Positions 1-11,904 of a DNA stretch of 64,000 nucleotides are shown here, one piece after another (positions within the stretch are counted from its first letter, which is position 1; every line of letters begins with the position of its first letter). Origin of the DNA: Cristatella mucedo (lineage: Eukaryota; Bryozoa; Phylactolaemata; Cristatellidae); NCBI GenBank assembly GCA_009760855.2, contig WPIO01000122.1, positions 152,001 to 216,000 of the forward strand. Direction: 5' to 3'. The notes beneath the pieces were generated by a model. It was not told where the DNA came from, did not search any database, and saw only the letters and a list, made by a program, of their open reading frames with translations. The position numbers were made by a program, and so were the translations under genes.

Positions 1-588
1 AACGACAACGTTATTAAGAAAACAAATAGAAGGATTAGTTTGTCTATCAATTTCGTCCGGAACATTGTACTTACCGATTACTTCCTCTTAGCAATGTATA
101 TACATATGCAACCGGAGTTCATGAGAAAAACAAACTACACACTCGGCTAAAACTGCACAGTGACACCCATAAAAGTAAATAACCTGGAAATTTGACTTCT
201 CGATTAAAACACCCCTCAATAGGCCAAGTTAACAGAAGTGTTTATATATAGCAGGTAAATAGGTTTTGTGACTAAACCATTAACAAAAAAAACGATAAGC
301 ATAATAGGTGCACAGTAACTTATTTCGATCGTTCGATAAGAATATCGAGTATGCACACTACACTAGAAGAAATAGCTGTTGTGAAATCCAAAAAGAATGC
401 AAGCAAGAGCAGAAGAAACCAAAAAAAGGTGGCAGCAAGGCATGGTCAGCCTGTATGTTGGTCTTGGTCGTTGCAATTGGTCCACATTGCATGCAGCCTT
501 AGGCTAAACAGGGAAGTCGAGATCTAATTTCGTACAGTCTCTTCTGTTCTCATTATCGTCAATGACGCCTAAATCTTAGCTAGCAGAT
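1..588. other. Stretch with no recognised feature
   Basis: AT-rich sequence. A 64-codon reading frame at 308-502 has no recognisable motif, no splice context and a basic, low-complexity middle, so I do not call it a gene. The stretch ends where a LINE B tail begins. Confidence 0.5.
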
Positions 589-1925
589 AAAGTAATGTAA
601 TGTAATGGATCACTGTCAGTAACGCCATAAAGATATAAACACTATGTGGGTGTTACGCAGGTGAGTTTTGTATAGCGCACTCATAGCCAAAGGGGCTTTC
701 GGTAAACAATCGGTAGCCAAAAGACTTCGTCTCACCCAACGCAGAGAAAGTGAAAGCATATCAGAGTCAGGAGGGCAGTTGAGGTAGTGAGTAGCATGGA
801 AGTAGCATTTCAGGACCCCTGAAAAGGATGAGCCATAGTCGGCAGCAGGAGAGTAGTCGTCGTTGTGTAAGAATTGACAGCTAATTTATGGTCCATACAG
901 GACCTGGGGCGCAAAGAGACAGGTGGAGCAGTTCAGCTAAGTAAGGAGGACACAAGCCATGGCTGGTCTTGTGGGTCAGCATAAGAACTTTGCTTTATAT
1001 CCATTGCTCAAGCCGCAGCCATCCTAGCTCTTTTAGTAAAGGAGACACGTGCTCAAACATCTGGAAAATGAAGACTAACCTTGCAGCTATATTCATAGCC
1101 AGATGCACTGGCCTAGTTGCTTTCTTTGACAGCCAAGCCAAAAGGGAATTACAATAATCAACCCAGGGCAGAACTAAGAAGCTAAATGTATAATTTATTT
1201 ATATATTTAGCTAGTTATTTTTTGGAAGCTGCTGTGGAAGATAGTTCCTAATGTTAGATAGGGATCCGACTTGATGGCTAGCTGTAAAAGCAGTCTCCTG
1301 AATGAAGCTTTTAAAATGTACGCTGCTGTCGAGAACGAAATCAAAATTTCGAGCGGGCAGCGATTGCTGCACAACATCATCATCAATTACAAGAGACAAG
1401 CGTTTTAATGAAGATACAGGCTACAGTGTCTTCTGACCAGCAGTCAGGTTTTATCATCATTCAGTTTCAAGAAATTTTCCAGCATCCATGATCCAATGTC
1501 GGCAAGGCTAGCCTGCAGTTTTTCAGTTGCTGCAGCAGACTCGGCTGCTTTCAATGACAAATACAGCTGAGTATCGTCAGCATAAAAGTAATATCCTATT
1601 CCATCGGCCTGAATCACTTTTCCTAGAGGTTAAGTATGAATGGAGAACAGCAAGAGACTAAGGAGGGACCCTTGAGGGACTCCACAGGTGACCCGTCACG
1701 TGTGTGAGCCCCCTTCAACCATACGGATAGAACAAAATCAGACAAGTAAGATTTAAACCACGACAGTGCTCTGTCTGTCAGACCGATCGTTGTTCTCATT
1801 AGTTGAAATAAAACATCCTGATCACTATTGACGAATGTGGCTGACAGATCTACCAGAGTTAGGGCGATGACATTCCCAAAGTAACAAATGCCAATTGGGT
1901 ATAGTCGAACCACTTACTCTGCTTC
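589..1925 (-). mobile_element. LINE B (CR1/L2-type non-LTR retrotransposon), 5'-truncated, degenerate
   Basis: Read on the minus strand this is the RT half of a CR1/L2-like element. A degenerate LVDLSATF block (about 1840-1862) leads to WFKSYLSD (about 1738-1761), an intact YADD palm motif (1573-1584) followed by TQLYL, then the C-terminal region also seen at 62.2 kb. Stops and frameshifts break it into several frames (ORF fragments 1623-1913 and 1211-1399). The 3' end on the minus strand is a short ATTAC repeat at about 591-606, the tail type of this subfamily. A small AT-rich insertion sits near 1180-1215. The endonuclease half is absent, as expected for 5' truncation during target-primed reverse transcription. 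Its 5' side abuts a plus-strand LINE A. Confidence 0.85.
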
Positions 1926-1929
1926 TGGC

Positions 1930-3186
1930 CTATGCCTCGACACTCCTATGCTTGGTGCATTCGGAGTATTGACGTGAATGGACAAAGATCCTGTGAGGTA
2001 CCTCTGAAATATCGGGTACATCAGGGCTAAGTGCTAGGTCTGGTTCTTTTCACGGTTTATACTCTCCCACTTGCTGATGTGATTGCCAAGCACAGTCTAG
2101 GCTTTCACCTCTATGCATATGACACTCAGATGTACCTTTGCTTTGATCCCTCCCAGCCTTCGAGCACCTCAAATTCTCTCAACTCACTTGCTGCATGCAT
2201 TGATGACATATGCACATGGATGGCAGCAAATTCTCTAAAACTAAGCGATAATAAAACTAACTGCCTAATTAGGGCAAACCTAGTGTGACTCAGAGGTCGG
2301 AAAGGCTGACTCTCAAAATTGGCTCTGCTGGCATATCACCAGTTGAATCAGCTAGAAACCAAGGTGTCATATTCCAAAGCGACCTCTCGTTAGACGACCA
2401 CATCAGCTCCACAGTAAATCTGCCTATTTTCAGCTTCATAGCATTGCTAAAATTCGGGCTTTTTAGGTAAAGATACCACATCTAAGTTGGTCCATGCATT
2501 CGTGACATCCCGTCTCGACTTCTGCCACTCACTGCTTACTGGCCTACCAGCAGGTGCGATCAGGCGATTGCAGCTGGTGCAAAACTCGGCAGCTAGACTT
2601 GTCTGCCGTGAGCATTGCAGTTGCCTCATTATTCCACTTCTTGCCGACCTGCACTGGCCACCAGTCAAGCAACGGATTGACTTTAAGGTTTTGTCGTTCA
2701 CTTTTTGGTCACTTCATTCTATGGCTCCAACCTATCTCTCAGATATACTCCCCATCAGGCCAAGCATCGTACCAACAGCTTTTCGGAATCCAGCAGTCTA
2801 CAAATACCTCGTACAAACCTCAAATCCTTTGGAGACCGTGCATTAGTTCGTATGCTCCCAAAGCCTGGAACTCAATCCCGACTTGCATCAGAACATCCCC
2901 TGACTTGACCACATTTGAAAAGAACTTAAAAACACACCTATTTAGGACAGCATTTAGTGGGTCCCTGTGATTCGTCCCTCGTGTGTTTATGGGTGCGGAC
3001 ACTCTGTATGCTGCCACTAACTACATTTGCATGCTGACCATGTGCATGTCACCCCTAACCATGTCATTCATTTTGTTTATTAATCAAGCATGATATTACT
3101 CACCATTCAATCGCATTTCCCTACCAGCAAATGTAAAGCGCCTAGAGAGAGATTGAGTTCTCTGAGGGCGATTTATCAAGTGGCAC
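1930..3186 (+). mobile_element. LINE A (CR1/L2-type), RT palm to 3' end, degenerate
   Basis: Plus-strand LINE A starting near the RT motif (Y/G)VPQGSVLGP. The catalytic box reads YAYD instead of YADD near 2112-2123, so the element is dead. The C-terminal RT segment (VHAFVTSRLDFC, LQLVQNSAARLV, LHWPPVKQRIDFKVL) is spread over several frames between about 2490 and 2970. The 3' end carries the family hairpin with AAGCGCC and a damaged GGGCGATTT arm, then TTATCAAGT (about 3137-3180). A second LINE A follows directly. Confidence 0.85.
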
Positions 3187-4150
3187 GATACTTGTTATGG
3201 GCAAACCCAGTGTGATTCAGAGATTGGAAAGGCTGACTTACAAAATTGGCTCTAACAGCATATCTCCAGTTGAATCAGCTCGAAATCTAAGTGACATATT
3301 CCAAAGCGACCTCTCGTTAGACGACCATATCAGCTCCACAGTCAAATCCGCCTATTTTCAGCTTCCTAACATTGCTAAAATTCGGGCTTGTTTAGAGAAA
3401 GATACCACATCTAAGTTGGTCCATGCATTCGTGACATCCCATTTCGACTTCTGCAACTCACTGCCTACTGGTCCACCAGCATGTGCTATCAGGCGATTGC
3501 AGCTGGTGCAAAACTCTGCAGCTAGGCTTGTCTGTCGCGAGCATCGCAGATGCCACATTACTCCACTTCTCGCCGACGTGCACTGGCTACCAGTCAAGCA
3601 ACGGATTGACTTCAAGGTTTTGTCGCTCACTTTTAGGTCCCTTCATTCTATGGCTCCAGCCTATCTTTCATATATACTACTCCATCAGGCCAAGCATCGT
3701 ACCACCCGCTTTTCGGAATCTAACAGTCTAGAAATACCTCGTACAAACCTTAAATCCTTTGGAGACCATGCACTAGTTCGTATGCTCTCACAGCCTGGAA
3801 CTCCCTCCCGACCTGCGTCAGAACATCCTCCGACCTGACCACATTTAAAAGGAACCTAAAAACACACCTATTTAGGAGAGCATCTAGTGGGTTCTCGTGA
3901 TTCGTCCTTGATGTGCTTATGAGTGCTGACACTGTGCATGCTGCCACTAACCACATTTGCATGCTGACCCTGTGCATGTCACCCCTAACCATATTATTCA
4001 TTTTGTTTGTTTTTCAAGCATGATCTTACTTACCATTCAATTGCATTTCACTTTGCAACAAATGTAAAGCGCCTAGAGAGAGATTAAGTTCTCTGAGGGC
4101 GCTTTATCAAGTGTATTATTATTATTATATTATTATTATTATTATTATTA
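3187..4150 (+). mobile_element. LINE A, 5'-truncated, with 213-codon open C-terminal RT segment
   Basis: The element enters just after the RT palm. A frame is open from 3197 to 3838 (213 codons) covering the motifs LERLTYKIGS, SARNLSDIFQSDLSLDDH, VHAFVTSHFDFCNSL, RLQLVQNSAARLVCR and LADVHWLPVKQRIDFKVLSL, which is the RT thumb/C-terminal region of this family. A frameshift near 3680-3840 moves the remaining codons into another frame. The end is the hairpin plus TTATCAAGT and about 30 bp of ATT repeats (to 4150). It lies at the start of the first copy of a direct duplication whose second copy begins near 6.5 kb. Confidence 0.85.
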
Positions 4151-4871
4151 AAATCCTGAGGCTACACTTGCCTGCATTACAACTTGCAGCACCTATTTCC
4201 TCGACCAGCAGAGGCTTCCACTCAGCAGACTAGTCACTTTAAGGGCCGGTTAGTCACTCTTAGATAGGTAAATAATTTGGCTAAGGCCATATCACTTCAA
4301 ACACAAACCTATCAAACTTACCAAGACCCGTCCAGCTTCTCTTGTAGGGCCATAAGGGAGCCTGCATTCAATTTAAAACATTTTGGAGACTTTGGCTAAT
4401 TTTCTATGCTTTGAAACCATGAACATTGCTACCTGCTGACATTATTATGCCTGCCTTGAAGATCTTTTACAAGAAGCAAAAAATTCTTTTTTTTTCATCT
4501 ATACTAGCATATTATGATTTCATTATTATTTGTAGGGTTATAATTTCAAACAGTTAGGAGGTTACCATTAAGGTATAATCAGGCTTACTTTCAAACATAC
4601 TTCATGTCAAGCAGCTATACAGAAATTATATTCTCGGTGTCTTACGGAAATAGTGTATCGAATTTGGTTAATTATTACCATGATTAGAGTTAGAACTGCC
4701 TAGACCATTACATGGTAAGCCTCTGGTGACAGCTAAACCCTAAAACCATAATCTAAGCACACTACTTCAAAAAGGAAACTTAGATAAGTTGCCAGTGCCC
4801 TCAACTATCAGCAGTGTTTGCCATGTCAGCAGTTCATCATGCCTGTCAACAACAGCATAGCTACAACAAAA

Positions 4872-5015
4872 AACAGCTGATTTAACATCATCATTGGTAT
4901 AGCTGCTGAAGAGGTTTAACGGCTATTACTACTGCTTGCAGTAGGCAATAATGGATCGCCCAGTGCATGATTCGAACCTACCACCTCGGTCGTGAAGCAA
5001 GAGCAACTCAACTCA
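4872..5015 (-). mobile_element. SINE B (tRNA-derived), minus orientation
   Basis: Shares the SINE B body: on the plus strand, TAACGGCTATTACTACTGCTTGCAGT, then a GATTCGAACC box (the complement of a Pol III B box) and CACCTCGGTCGTGAAGC. It is part of the duplicated segment, and its partner lies at 8058-8240. The 5' end of the SINE is truncated here relative to that partner. Confidence 0.65.
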
Positions 5016-5159
5016 TTTTTAGTAGGGACCTTGCAAACGTCAAGACCTACTGGGACATGAGTTTAAAAGCCGATCTAGTTTAAGCAGCTTACAGCTTGTG
5101 TTACATCGTCTCTCCATTATTTATATTCCCTTACTTTAGGTATTCCCATCAGCTCCCTT

Positions 5160-5565
5160 AATCATCCTCACCAGTTGCAAAAGTCAAGTGTTCATCTTGT
5201 GTGTCGTCAACAGCCAAGCTATAACATTCTTCTGTTTCGGGCAAAGCTGCAGTGGCTCCCAATCCAGCATCGAATCGATGTCAAGATTCTCAGTCTGGCT
5301 TACATATCAGATTACCCATTAGCACTAGAAGACCTATCCAACCTAACATCCTATGCCAGAATGACCACTTATCGACATCTAGTCATCTTGCTGTCCCTCG
5401 AATCACATCAGAATATGTTAGTCGTCTACCTTCAGTTGTTGTGAACCAGAGGTCTTAAACTTGCCCATGGTAGAGTCACTGCCTGGCATGACCTTGCGAA
5501 GTACCACAATGAGACTAAGTTCTCTGGTGGCGCTATACAGACATATTAATATTATTATCGTTACC
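5160..5565 (+). mobile_element. LINE C fragment: C-terminal RT and 3' end of another CR1/L2-like element
   Basis: A frame at 5175-5444 contains LQWLPIQHRIDVKILSLAY, matching the position and pattern of LHWLPVKQRIDFKVLSL in LINE A but diverged enough to be a separate subfamily. The 3' end (about 5508-5560) keeps the family logic: GAGACTAAGTTCTCTGGTGGCGCTATA followed by ATT-rich repeats. It is 5' truncated and disrupted. Confidence 0.65.
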
Positions 5566-5575
5566 ATTGTTACTT

Positions 5576-6500
5576 TTGAGTGTCACTTTAATAGGCACCT
5601 TTTCCAGTCAGTTTTTCCTTTGCCCAAGTGATAATGGGTTTTTGTTTGCTTTAGGGCTTTCATATGTATTAGTATGTGACTCAGTACCAGCAAATACCCC
5701 CATGAATTATTAAAAGAAGGCCACGAGTGCCTTCATATTAACTTCAGCACGCTGGCCCTAAGCTTCGTGCTTGGTTTTGCATCCCTGTAAATAATCTTAA
5801 ATCGTAAATTATCTTTACTAGGACAAGGACAAGACTACAAGGAAAAAAAGTGTTTTCAGCTTTCCAAAGAAAAGATTGTATTAGAAAGTGAAGAAAGGGG
5901 CATACCAGATGGAGGCACAGCCTCAAAAAGAATTGAAGTTGACTTGACGAACAGTTATACGACACGGTCAGAAGAGCTAGCTGCATGAGGCCAAACTTGA
6001 TTTGGATGTGTTGCACTGAAGTAAGTTGTAGCTAGATATAAGGAGGTGAATAAGCTTGCATGACAGAGCCTAAAAAGTCGACTTGCTACTTGATAGAGAG
6101 CTAGTGTAGATCAATGGTAATTAGTGCAGTCTTGCAAGTTGATATGTAAGACCAACGAGCCAATAAGCAGAGCTTCGCACGAAAGCTTCCTAATGTGTGC
6201 GTAACTCATCACCGAGACTATTCAAGTGGAAGTAGCAGGTGCCGATATGCTTGTAGGGGCTCCCACTGACTATACACTAACACCGGCTATAGGTCTGACA
6301 CTTGCTGATTTGCAATTCTGAAAAAATCACACAGGTCGCTACCTCTAAATAATCCAAATAAATTCAAAAATTCTCGGAAATCGACAGTCAGCTAATGCTG
6401 TGGAAGTCAATGACTCAAAGCAAATCAAAAAATTCCCCCTATAGAAAAGTGCCTCTGTATTTCTACAAGGAGCATCACTGCCACTTGCAGCTTCGTCCAA
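5576..6500. other. Intervening stretch, no recognised gene
   Basis: No motif, splice-bounded ORF or clear repeat was recognised. A 90-codon minus frame at 5744-6016 is hydrophobic with no family signature and is probably chance. Confidence 0.4.
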
Positions 6501-6519
6501 ACAAATGAACTGACCATAA

Positions 6520-7312
6520 CAGCTCCACAGTCAAATCTGCATATTTTCAGCTTCATAACATTGCTAAAATTCGGACATGTTAAGATAAGGATACTACGTC
6601 CATGTTGGTCCATGCATTCGTGACGTACAGTCTCGACTTCTGCAACTCACTGCTCGCTAACCTACCGGCATGTGCGATCAGGCGATTGCAGCTGGAGCAA
6701 AACTCCACAGCTAGGCTTGTCTGTCGTGAGCTTCGCAGTTGCCACATTACTCCACTTCTCGCCGACCTGCACTGGCTACCAGTCAAGCAACGGATCGACT
6801 TCAAGGTTTGTTGCTCACTTTCAGGTCAATTCATTCTATGGCTCCAGCCTATCTCTCAGATATACTCCCCCATCAGGCCAAGGATCGTACCACCTGCTTT
6901 TCGGAATCCAGCAGTGTACAAATATCTCGAACAAACCTCAAATTCTTTGGAGACAGTGCATTTAATTCGTATGCTCCCAAAGCCTGGAACTCCCGACGTG
7001 CGTCAGAACATCCCTTGATTCGACCACATTTAAAAAGAACTTAAAAACACCTATTCAGGAGAGCATATAGTGGGTCCCTGCGATTCGTCCCTCATGTGCT
7101 TATGCGTGCTGACACTGTGCATGCTGCCACTAACCACATTTGCATGCTAACCCTGTACATGTCACCCCTAACCATGTTATTCATTTTGTTTGTTTATCAA
7201 GCAGGATATTACTAACCATTCAACTGCATTTCCCTTTGCAGCAAATGTAAAGCGCCTAGAAAGAGATTGAGTTCTCTGAGGGCGCTTTATCAAGTGCATT
7301 ATTATTATTATT
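6520..7312 (+). mobile_element. LINE A, 5'-truncated, degenerate
   Basis: C-terminal RT region of LINE A in broken frames: VHAFVTYSLDFCNSL near 6605, RLQLEQNSTARLV near 6690, LHWLPVKQRIDFKV near 6770. The 3' hairpin follows (about 7250-7290), then TTATCAAGTGC and ATT repeats. It is the LINE A of the second copy of the 3.2-8.6 kb duplication. Confidence 0.85.
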
Positions 7313-8057
7313 AAAATTTTGCGACTACACATGCCTGCATTACAACTTGCAGCTCCTATTTTACCTGATTTTTCCTCAACCAGCAGAGGCTTTCACTCAG
7401 CAGACTAGTCACTTCAAGGGACGGTAAGTCACTCTTACATAGGTAAATACTGTGGCTAAGGCCAACTCACTTCAAACACAAACCAAATTCGAATATCAAA
7501 TATCAAACTTAGCAAGACCCGTCCAGCTTCTCTCGTAGGGCCATTAGGGAGCCTTCATTCAATCTGAAGTACTTTGGAGACTTTGGCTAATTTTCTACGC
7601 TTTGAAACCATGAACATTGCTACCAGCTGCCATTATTAACCCTGCCTTAAAGATCTTTAACTAGAAGCACAAATTTTTTTTTTTCATTTATACTAGCATA
7701 TTATGATTTTATTATTATTTGTAGGATTATTGTTTCCAACATTTGGGAGGTTACCAAATACGTATAATCAGGCTTACTTTCAAACATACTTCAGGTCAAG
7801 CAGCTAAACAGAAATTATATTCTCACTGTCTTACGGAAATAGTGTATCGAATTTGGTTAATAATTACCATGATTAGTGTTAGAACTGCCTAGACCACTAT
7901 ATGGTAAGCTTCCGGTGACAGCTAAACACTAAAACCGTAATCTAAGCACACTACTTCAAAAAAAAAAACTTAGATAAGTTGCCAGTGCCCTCAACTAACA
8001 GCAGGGTTTGCCATGTCAGCAGTTCATCATGCCTGTCAACAACAGCATAGCTACAAC

Positions 8058-8240
8058 AACAAAAAACAGCTGATTTAACATCATCATTGGTATAGCTGCA
8101 GAAGAGGTTTAACGGCTATCACTACTGCTTGCAGTTGGCAATAAGGGATCGCTCAGTGCATGATTCGAACCTATCACCTCGGTCGTGAAGCAAGAGCAAC
8201 TTGCCTCCTAGGCTAGCATGGCCATATCGCCACATTTCTG
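8058..8240 (-). mobile_element. SINE B (tRNA-derived), minus orientation
   Basis: Duplicate partner of the copy at 4872-5015. It includes the complement of the B box (GATTCGAACC) and extends further towards the tRNA-like 5' end (CCTAGGCTAGCATGGCCAT, the complement of the A-box side). Confidence 0.65.
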
Positions 8241-9524
8241 GACAGGATGCACTAACTGCCAATCAAACACTGAATATACATCAAGATGATCAGTCTAATT
8301 TACAGGTCAGTGTGCTCACTATAGCCAGCATACCGATTCAAACCTAACATCGGGATCATTCATTTTTGCTTGCACTCATCTAGACGTCCTGCTGTTCCTC
8401 GGACCACATCAAAATATTATGGTCGTCTAGCTTTTGATTATTGAGAACCAGAAGTCTAAATAGAACTTGCTTGAGGTCACAGTCACTCTCTGCAACTGCC
8501 TTGCATCATTTTAGTATCAGGTCAAGACACATCTCTTTCACTTTCCCTTCACTAAAGTGAACTTGGCTTTTCTTGTTCCACTCGGATTTGCGTGAGTATG
8601 GAAATGTAATACGAGGCAAGATGTTTCCCCAATTTGTAACTAGCCAGAGGTCATGAGTACATTCGTGTGTACTTTAGCATTACGGCCTAAACATGCTATT
8701 TCGTTGCTTTGCTTGCTAGATAAAATGCTTGTAAATAATCAATTGGTACTGATTCATTAGCAGAGTGGCATAGCAATTACTGATAGAAAAGGTTCTCTTA
8801 CAAAGTAACATAAAATATATGCTATCATTATTGCTTTCGTTATTAATATTAACGGCAAAGAGTTGATGAATAAAACCGTTGGAAAGTACATTGAAGCTTT
8901 GGCCGGCAAGCTTTCAAGAAATGGTTGAACCGAAATGCTAATAAATGTCAACACTGCCGTTACCGCATCTGTTAGAAATGGAGTCTGGCATACTTGGAAC
9001 AAACAAAAGGCCTCAAGAGGATACAACCAATAGCAAGACAATTTTAGAGGACACTAAAAACGGTCAGACAATTTTAGAGCAACCCAAACGAGCCAAATTA
9101 ACTTCTTTTGGGATTTCATAAACGCTGGATAGGAACCATGCTCATTGGACAGCAGTACCGTGCACGATGCTAGCACATGGTAATAGTTCCACAAAACAAA
9201 TAATTACCAAAGCTAGAAACAGCCAGCAACGTCTGGTTCAAACTGAAATCAATCTTAACATAAACTACCTTCTCAGAAAGCCATAAGAAAAGATTAGAAA
9301 CCGAACAGTTTAAACTACGTTTGAGTCTATATTGCACTCAAACATGGGCAAAAAAAGTCGTGCTATTGGAATTGAACCTCGACAGCCCTATGACCAATCA
9401 ATCAAGGAGGAAGCAGAAAAGGAAAAGATGTAAAGCTAACGCAGCAGCAGCACGGTTTACATGTTACTGACAGTTTCAATGCACTAGCTATACAATACTA
9501 AATACGACAAAAGGTTAAACTCAC
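8241..9524. other. LINE C remnant (to about 8560), then no recognised feature
   Basis: The first 300 bp align by eye with the LINE C piece of copy 1 (AAACACTGAATATACATCAAG matches the RIDVKILS coding position) but carry no usable frame. From 8560 to 9524 I recognise nothing. A 94-codon minus frame at 8757-9041 encodes a strongly hydrophobic peptide with no known motif or splice context. Confidence 0.4.
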
Positions 9525-9650
9525 CCACTTGACAGCCAGGACCGTACCAGCCCTTATCGCAGCCGCTGGGACAGAAGCCATTGCTCTGGTCACATGGCGA
9601 GCTGTTCAGACAGTGGCACGTGAGTCCAGATGTCACGTCAAATAAATAGG
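9525..9650 (-). CDS. Internal exon encoding one EGF-like domain
   Basis: On the minus strand, TTCTATCTATGTTTCAG at 9651 and above is a good 3' splice site, and GTGAGT at 9524-9519 is a consensus donor. The 126-bp exon between them is 42 codons with both introns in phase 1, the classic symmetrical, shuffle-ready EGF exon. The peptide contains LTCHCLNSSPCDQSNGFC, PSGCDKGWYGPGCQVG: cysteines spaced C-x-C-x6-C-x5-C-x3-C-x8-C, with the aromatic-Gly-x-Gly-Cys end typical of EGF/laminin-type modules. Such modules belong to secreted proteins or the ectodomains of receptors. No adjacent exon is recognisable, so the introns must be long. The second EGF exon at 61565-61669 has the same phase but lies on the other strand, so the two are not in one transcript as arranged here. 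Confidence 0.75.
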
Positions 9651-11750
9651 CTGAAACATAGATAGAATACAAACTATCAGGTCAAGCTGCAATGATAACA
9701 CGAGAAGTACCTGCCTCTTTAAGACAATTTAATCTTCAGATAAGTATTGACCGATCCCAAAATGAAAGGCAGATAAATAATTGCATGACCACAGTCAAGT
9801 CACACCTTAAAAAAGCTATTGACCAGCCAGCCAGCACGTGCAACGACTAACTGCCGTGCAAATGTAGCAAAATATGCTATGATACTTGCAAAAACTGTCG
9901 TACTACGGCACCAAAATGGAATAGTATAACACTAGAGTCAGATGAAGCCTGTAACCACTTGATCATTCTAACCACTTGACTTCCTGATGGCTTTTCAATG
10001 CCCTTCAGCATTGAGTGACACTCATACACCAAGTGCAATTCATAGACCTCAGCTTACACTCCAGTGACATACTGTAAATTGTATAAGCAACTACTTGTGC
10101 TACACTAGCATAATTGACTAAGCAGGTGGCTTGTGACTAACAAAGGCAAACTAAAACAAAAACAAACAAAGGCAGGGGAAGCCAGGGGCAAGAGATGAGG
10201 CAGCTAAACGACATGTCAATTAGCCGAAAACACAGCTACGTGGCAGCTACGTATTGCAGAAGATCCGAAAGTAAAGGAAGCAAGGTCAAAGTGTGCGCCA
10301 TCCTCATGTACCTAGGGCGTAATGTAACTGCGAATCAGGTAGTGGAACAGCAAGCATGCTCAATAACGACAAATCTTATCACCGAGCAAACGCATACTCA
10401 GTGCCAAAAAAACTCGTAGAAATGCATGCATAAACCAGCCAGGTGGATATACACCAGCCTTGCCAAACTTTTCTCCCTAAAACGCAGTGACACCGATTAT
10501 TGCTACGCTGAAGCTGGCCGGGCAGCTAGGGAAAACCAGCGAAATAAATTCTGAGCTCAGTCACAGGATAGCTCAGAGCAAGAACGGCACTTCCAGAGAC
10601 AAATTTTGTGCTCGAGCTAATAATCTTACCAAGAATGATTGCAGCTGTAAGGACCGACGATGCTGCAGAGCTGTAGAGCTTCATCCGAGGAATCATGTTA
10701 AAACTGCATCGGGTTAGAGCAAATCTCCGCAGCAGCGCCGGCTGGGCACGGTCATCTATTAAACTAGCACGTTGAGATACCTTCAGATCTCTGGAAGCCC
10801 ACCGAAGCCTAAAACTCGTGCGGTTTAGCAGTAATCTGCTCCTGATTCAAGCTAAGGCTAAGTCTAGTAGCCAGCAGCCAACGTGCACGTGCCTCCGGGA
10901 CACGACCGCCGCAGGTGACGCCGGATGACCGAGATCCAGCGACCGCTCTGAGAATTCTGATGTTCCTTAACATACAACACAACACCAGCATCACCACAAA
11001 GAGGAAGTACCCGCGCCTGCTACTTCCTTGTCGGCGGTTCACCAATCGGCCGGTTAGGGGCGTTACCGGATGCGGCCCAGTCAAGCTAATTAGCTTCTGC
11101 GGGTGCTGGACTCCAAGCTGAGGGGCGGTTCTCCCTGGCTCTGGTTCCAGTAGCCCTTATTACGTGATATAGTTTGATTCAAACTTTAAAAAAATGAGAA
11201 AACTATCGATAGACGCTCTGTTTGTTCAGCATCAGCTACCAACTAGCAACAAGTGACGGCCCTCGTAGTCTTTAGGTGTTGCTCGAACGGCCAACCAGGA
11301 TGGAGTCCTCCTTGGCCTATTAACCAGCAGTGGCACAGCCCATGAGCACCCAGGCATCCCAGACCTGGTACGTCAGAACGGCCGCCCAACGACACTTACG
11401 CGAGCGCTCACCGGAGCTACTGCTTGCCGCTCTGTTCCGCTAGTCAAAACTTACTACTTACGAATGTGTAATTCTGAGAGGTACTTCGTCCTATAAACAC
11501 AGTTTTTGGTTAAAGGTTACACGGGTTCTCTAACTGTAGGCGTGTCTGAGATAAAGCAGTCACGGTTGGGGCGGCCTGACCGTCTCGTTATTCGATGCAC
11601 CGGAAGCTCGAGATCAGCCCGGTCTGCAAGCCTCAGAACCGTCAGTTTGGCAAATTACCGTTAATATGCGATTAGCTAAGTAGTGCCCTAACCATTGAAA
11701 AAGAAGTCTTCTGCGATAGGTGTCAAGTGGTCGCTATATGTTGTTAGGGT
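9651..11750. other. Intron or intergenic stretch without recognised gene
   Basis: Two kilobases with no RT, transposase or splice-bounded ORF that I recognise. Base composition becomes visibly GC-richer from about 10.85 to 11.65 kb, resembling the Gypsy-LTR sequence at 13.3-14.2 kb, but I could not align the two. Frames at 10195-10419, 10487-10717 and 10809-11084 have no motif. Confidence 0.4.
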
Positions 11751-11754
11751 AAAA

Positions 11755-11872
11755 TGTTGTTTATCAAGCATGATATTACTCACCATTGATTTGCATTTCC
11801 ATTTGCTGCAAATGTAAAGCACCTAGAGAGAGATTGAGCTCTCTGAGAGCGCTTTATCAAGTGCATTATTAA
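11755..11872 (+). mobile_element. LINE A, 3' end only
   Basis: Severely 5'-truncated copy containing TTATCAAGCATGATATTACTC, the AAGCACC...GAGCGCTT hairpin with AGAGAGAGATTGAGCTCTCT inside it, TTATCAAGTGC and a short tail. Confidence 0.8.
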
Positions 11873-11904
11873 AATACTGCTAAGATACACCCACTCAGAA
11901 GTAG

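Larger units (their letters stand above)
3187..5575 (+). repeat. Direct segmental duplication, copy 1
   Basis: Copy 1 consists of a LINE A end, a unique-looking flank from 4151 (AAAATCCTGAGGCTACAC), a SINE B and a LINE C fragment. The same order, orientation and flank sequence recur from about 6.5 to 8.6 kb with scattered substitutions and small indels. Because the flank, SINE and second LINE are all shared, this is better explained by duplication of genomic DNA than by independent insertions. Confidence 0.75.
6500..8640 (+). repeat. Direct segmental duplication, copy 2
   Basis: Second copy of the 3187-5575 unit. After the ATT tail of LINE A the flank resumes with ATGCCTGCATTACAACTTGC and runs colinear with copy 1 through SINE B (about 8058-8240) into a much-degraded LINE C piece (about 8241-8560). 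The LINE C end is less well preserved than in copy 1. Confidence 0.75.

Noticed and set aside
4151-5015. 3' transduction by LINE A as explanation for the shared flank at 4.15 and 7.31 kb
   Set aside because: The shared flank includes an ordered SINE B and LINE C and is long, and both copies keep an ATT tail directly after the LINE A hairpin. Segmental duplication explains this better.
8757-9041. Hydrophobic 94-codon minus-strand frame as a membrane protein exon
   Set aside because: No motif or splice sites, and the AT-rich composition makes such hydrophobic frames common by chance.
10809-11121. Gypsy-like or gene coding sequence in the GC-rich 10.8-11.7 kb stretch
   Set aside because: Frames on both strands overlap, no domain is readable, and I could not align it with the LTR-like sequence at 13-14 kb. 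A TGGTAGC on the minus strand near 11.24 kb is too short to count as a primer-binding site.
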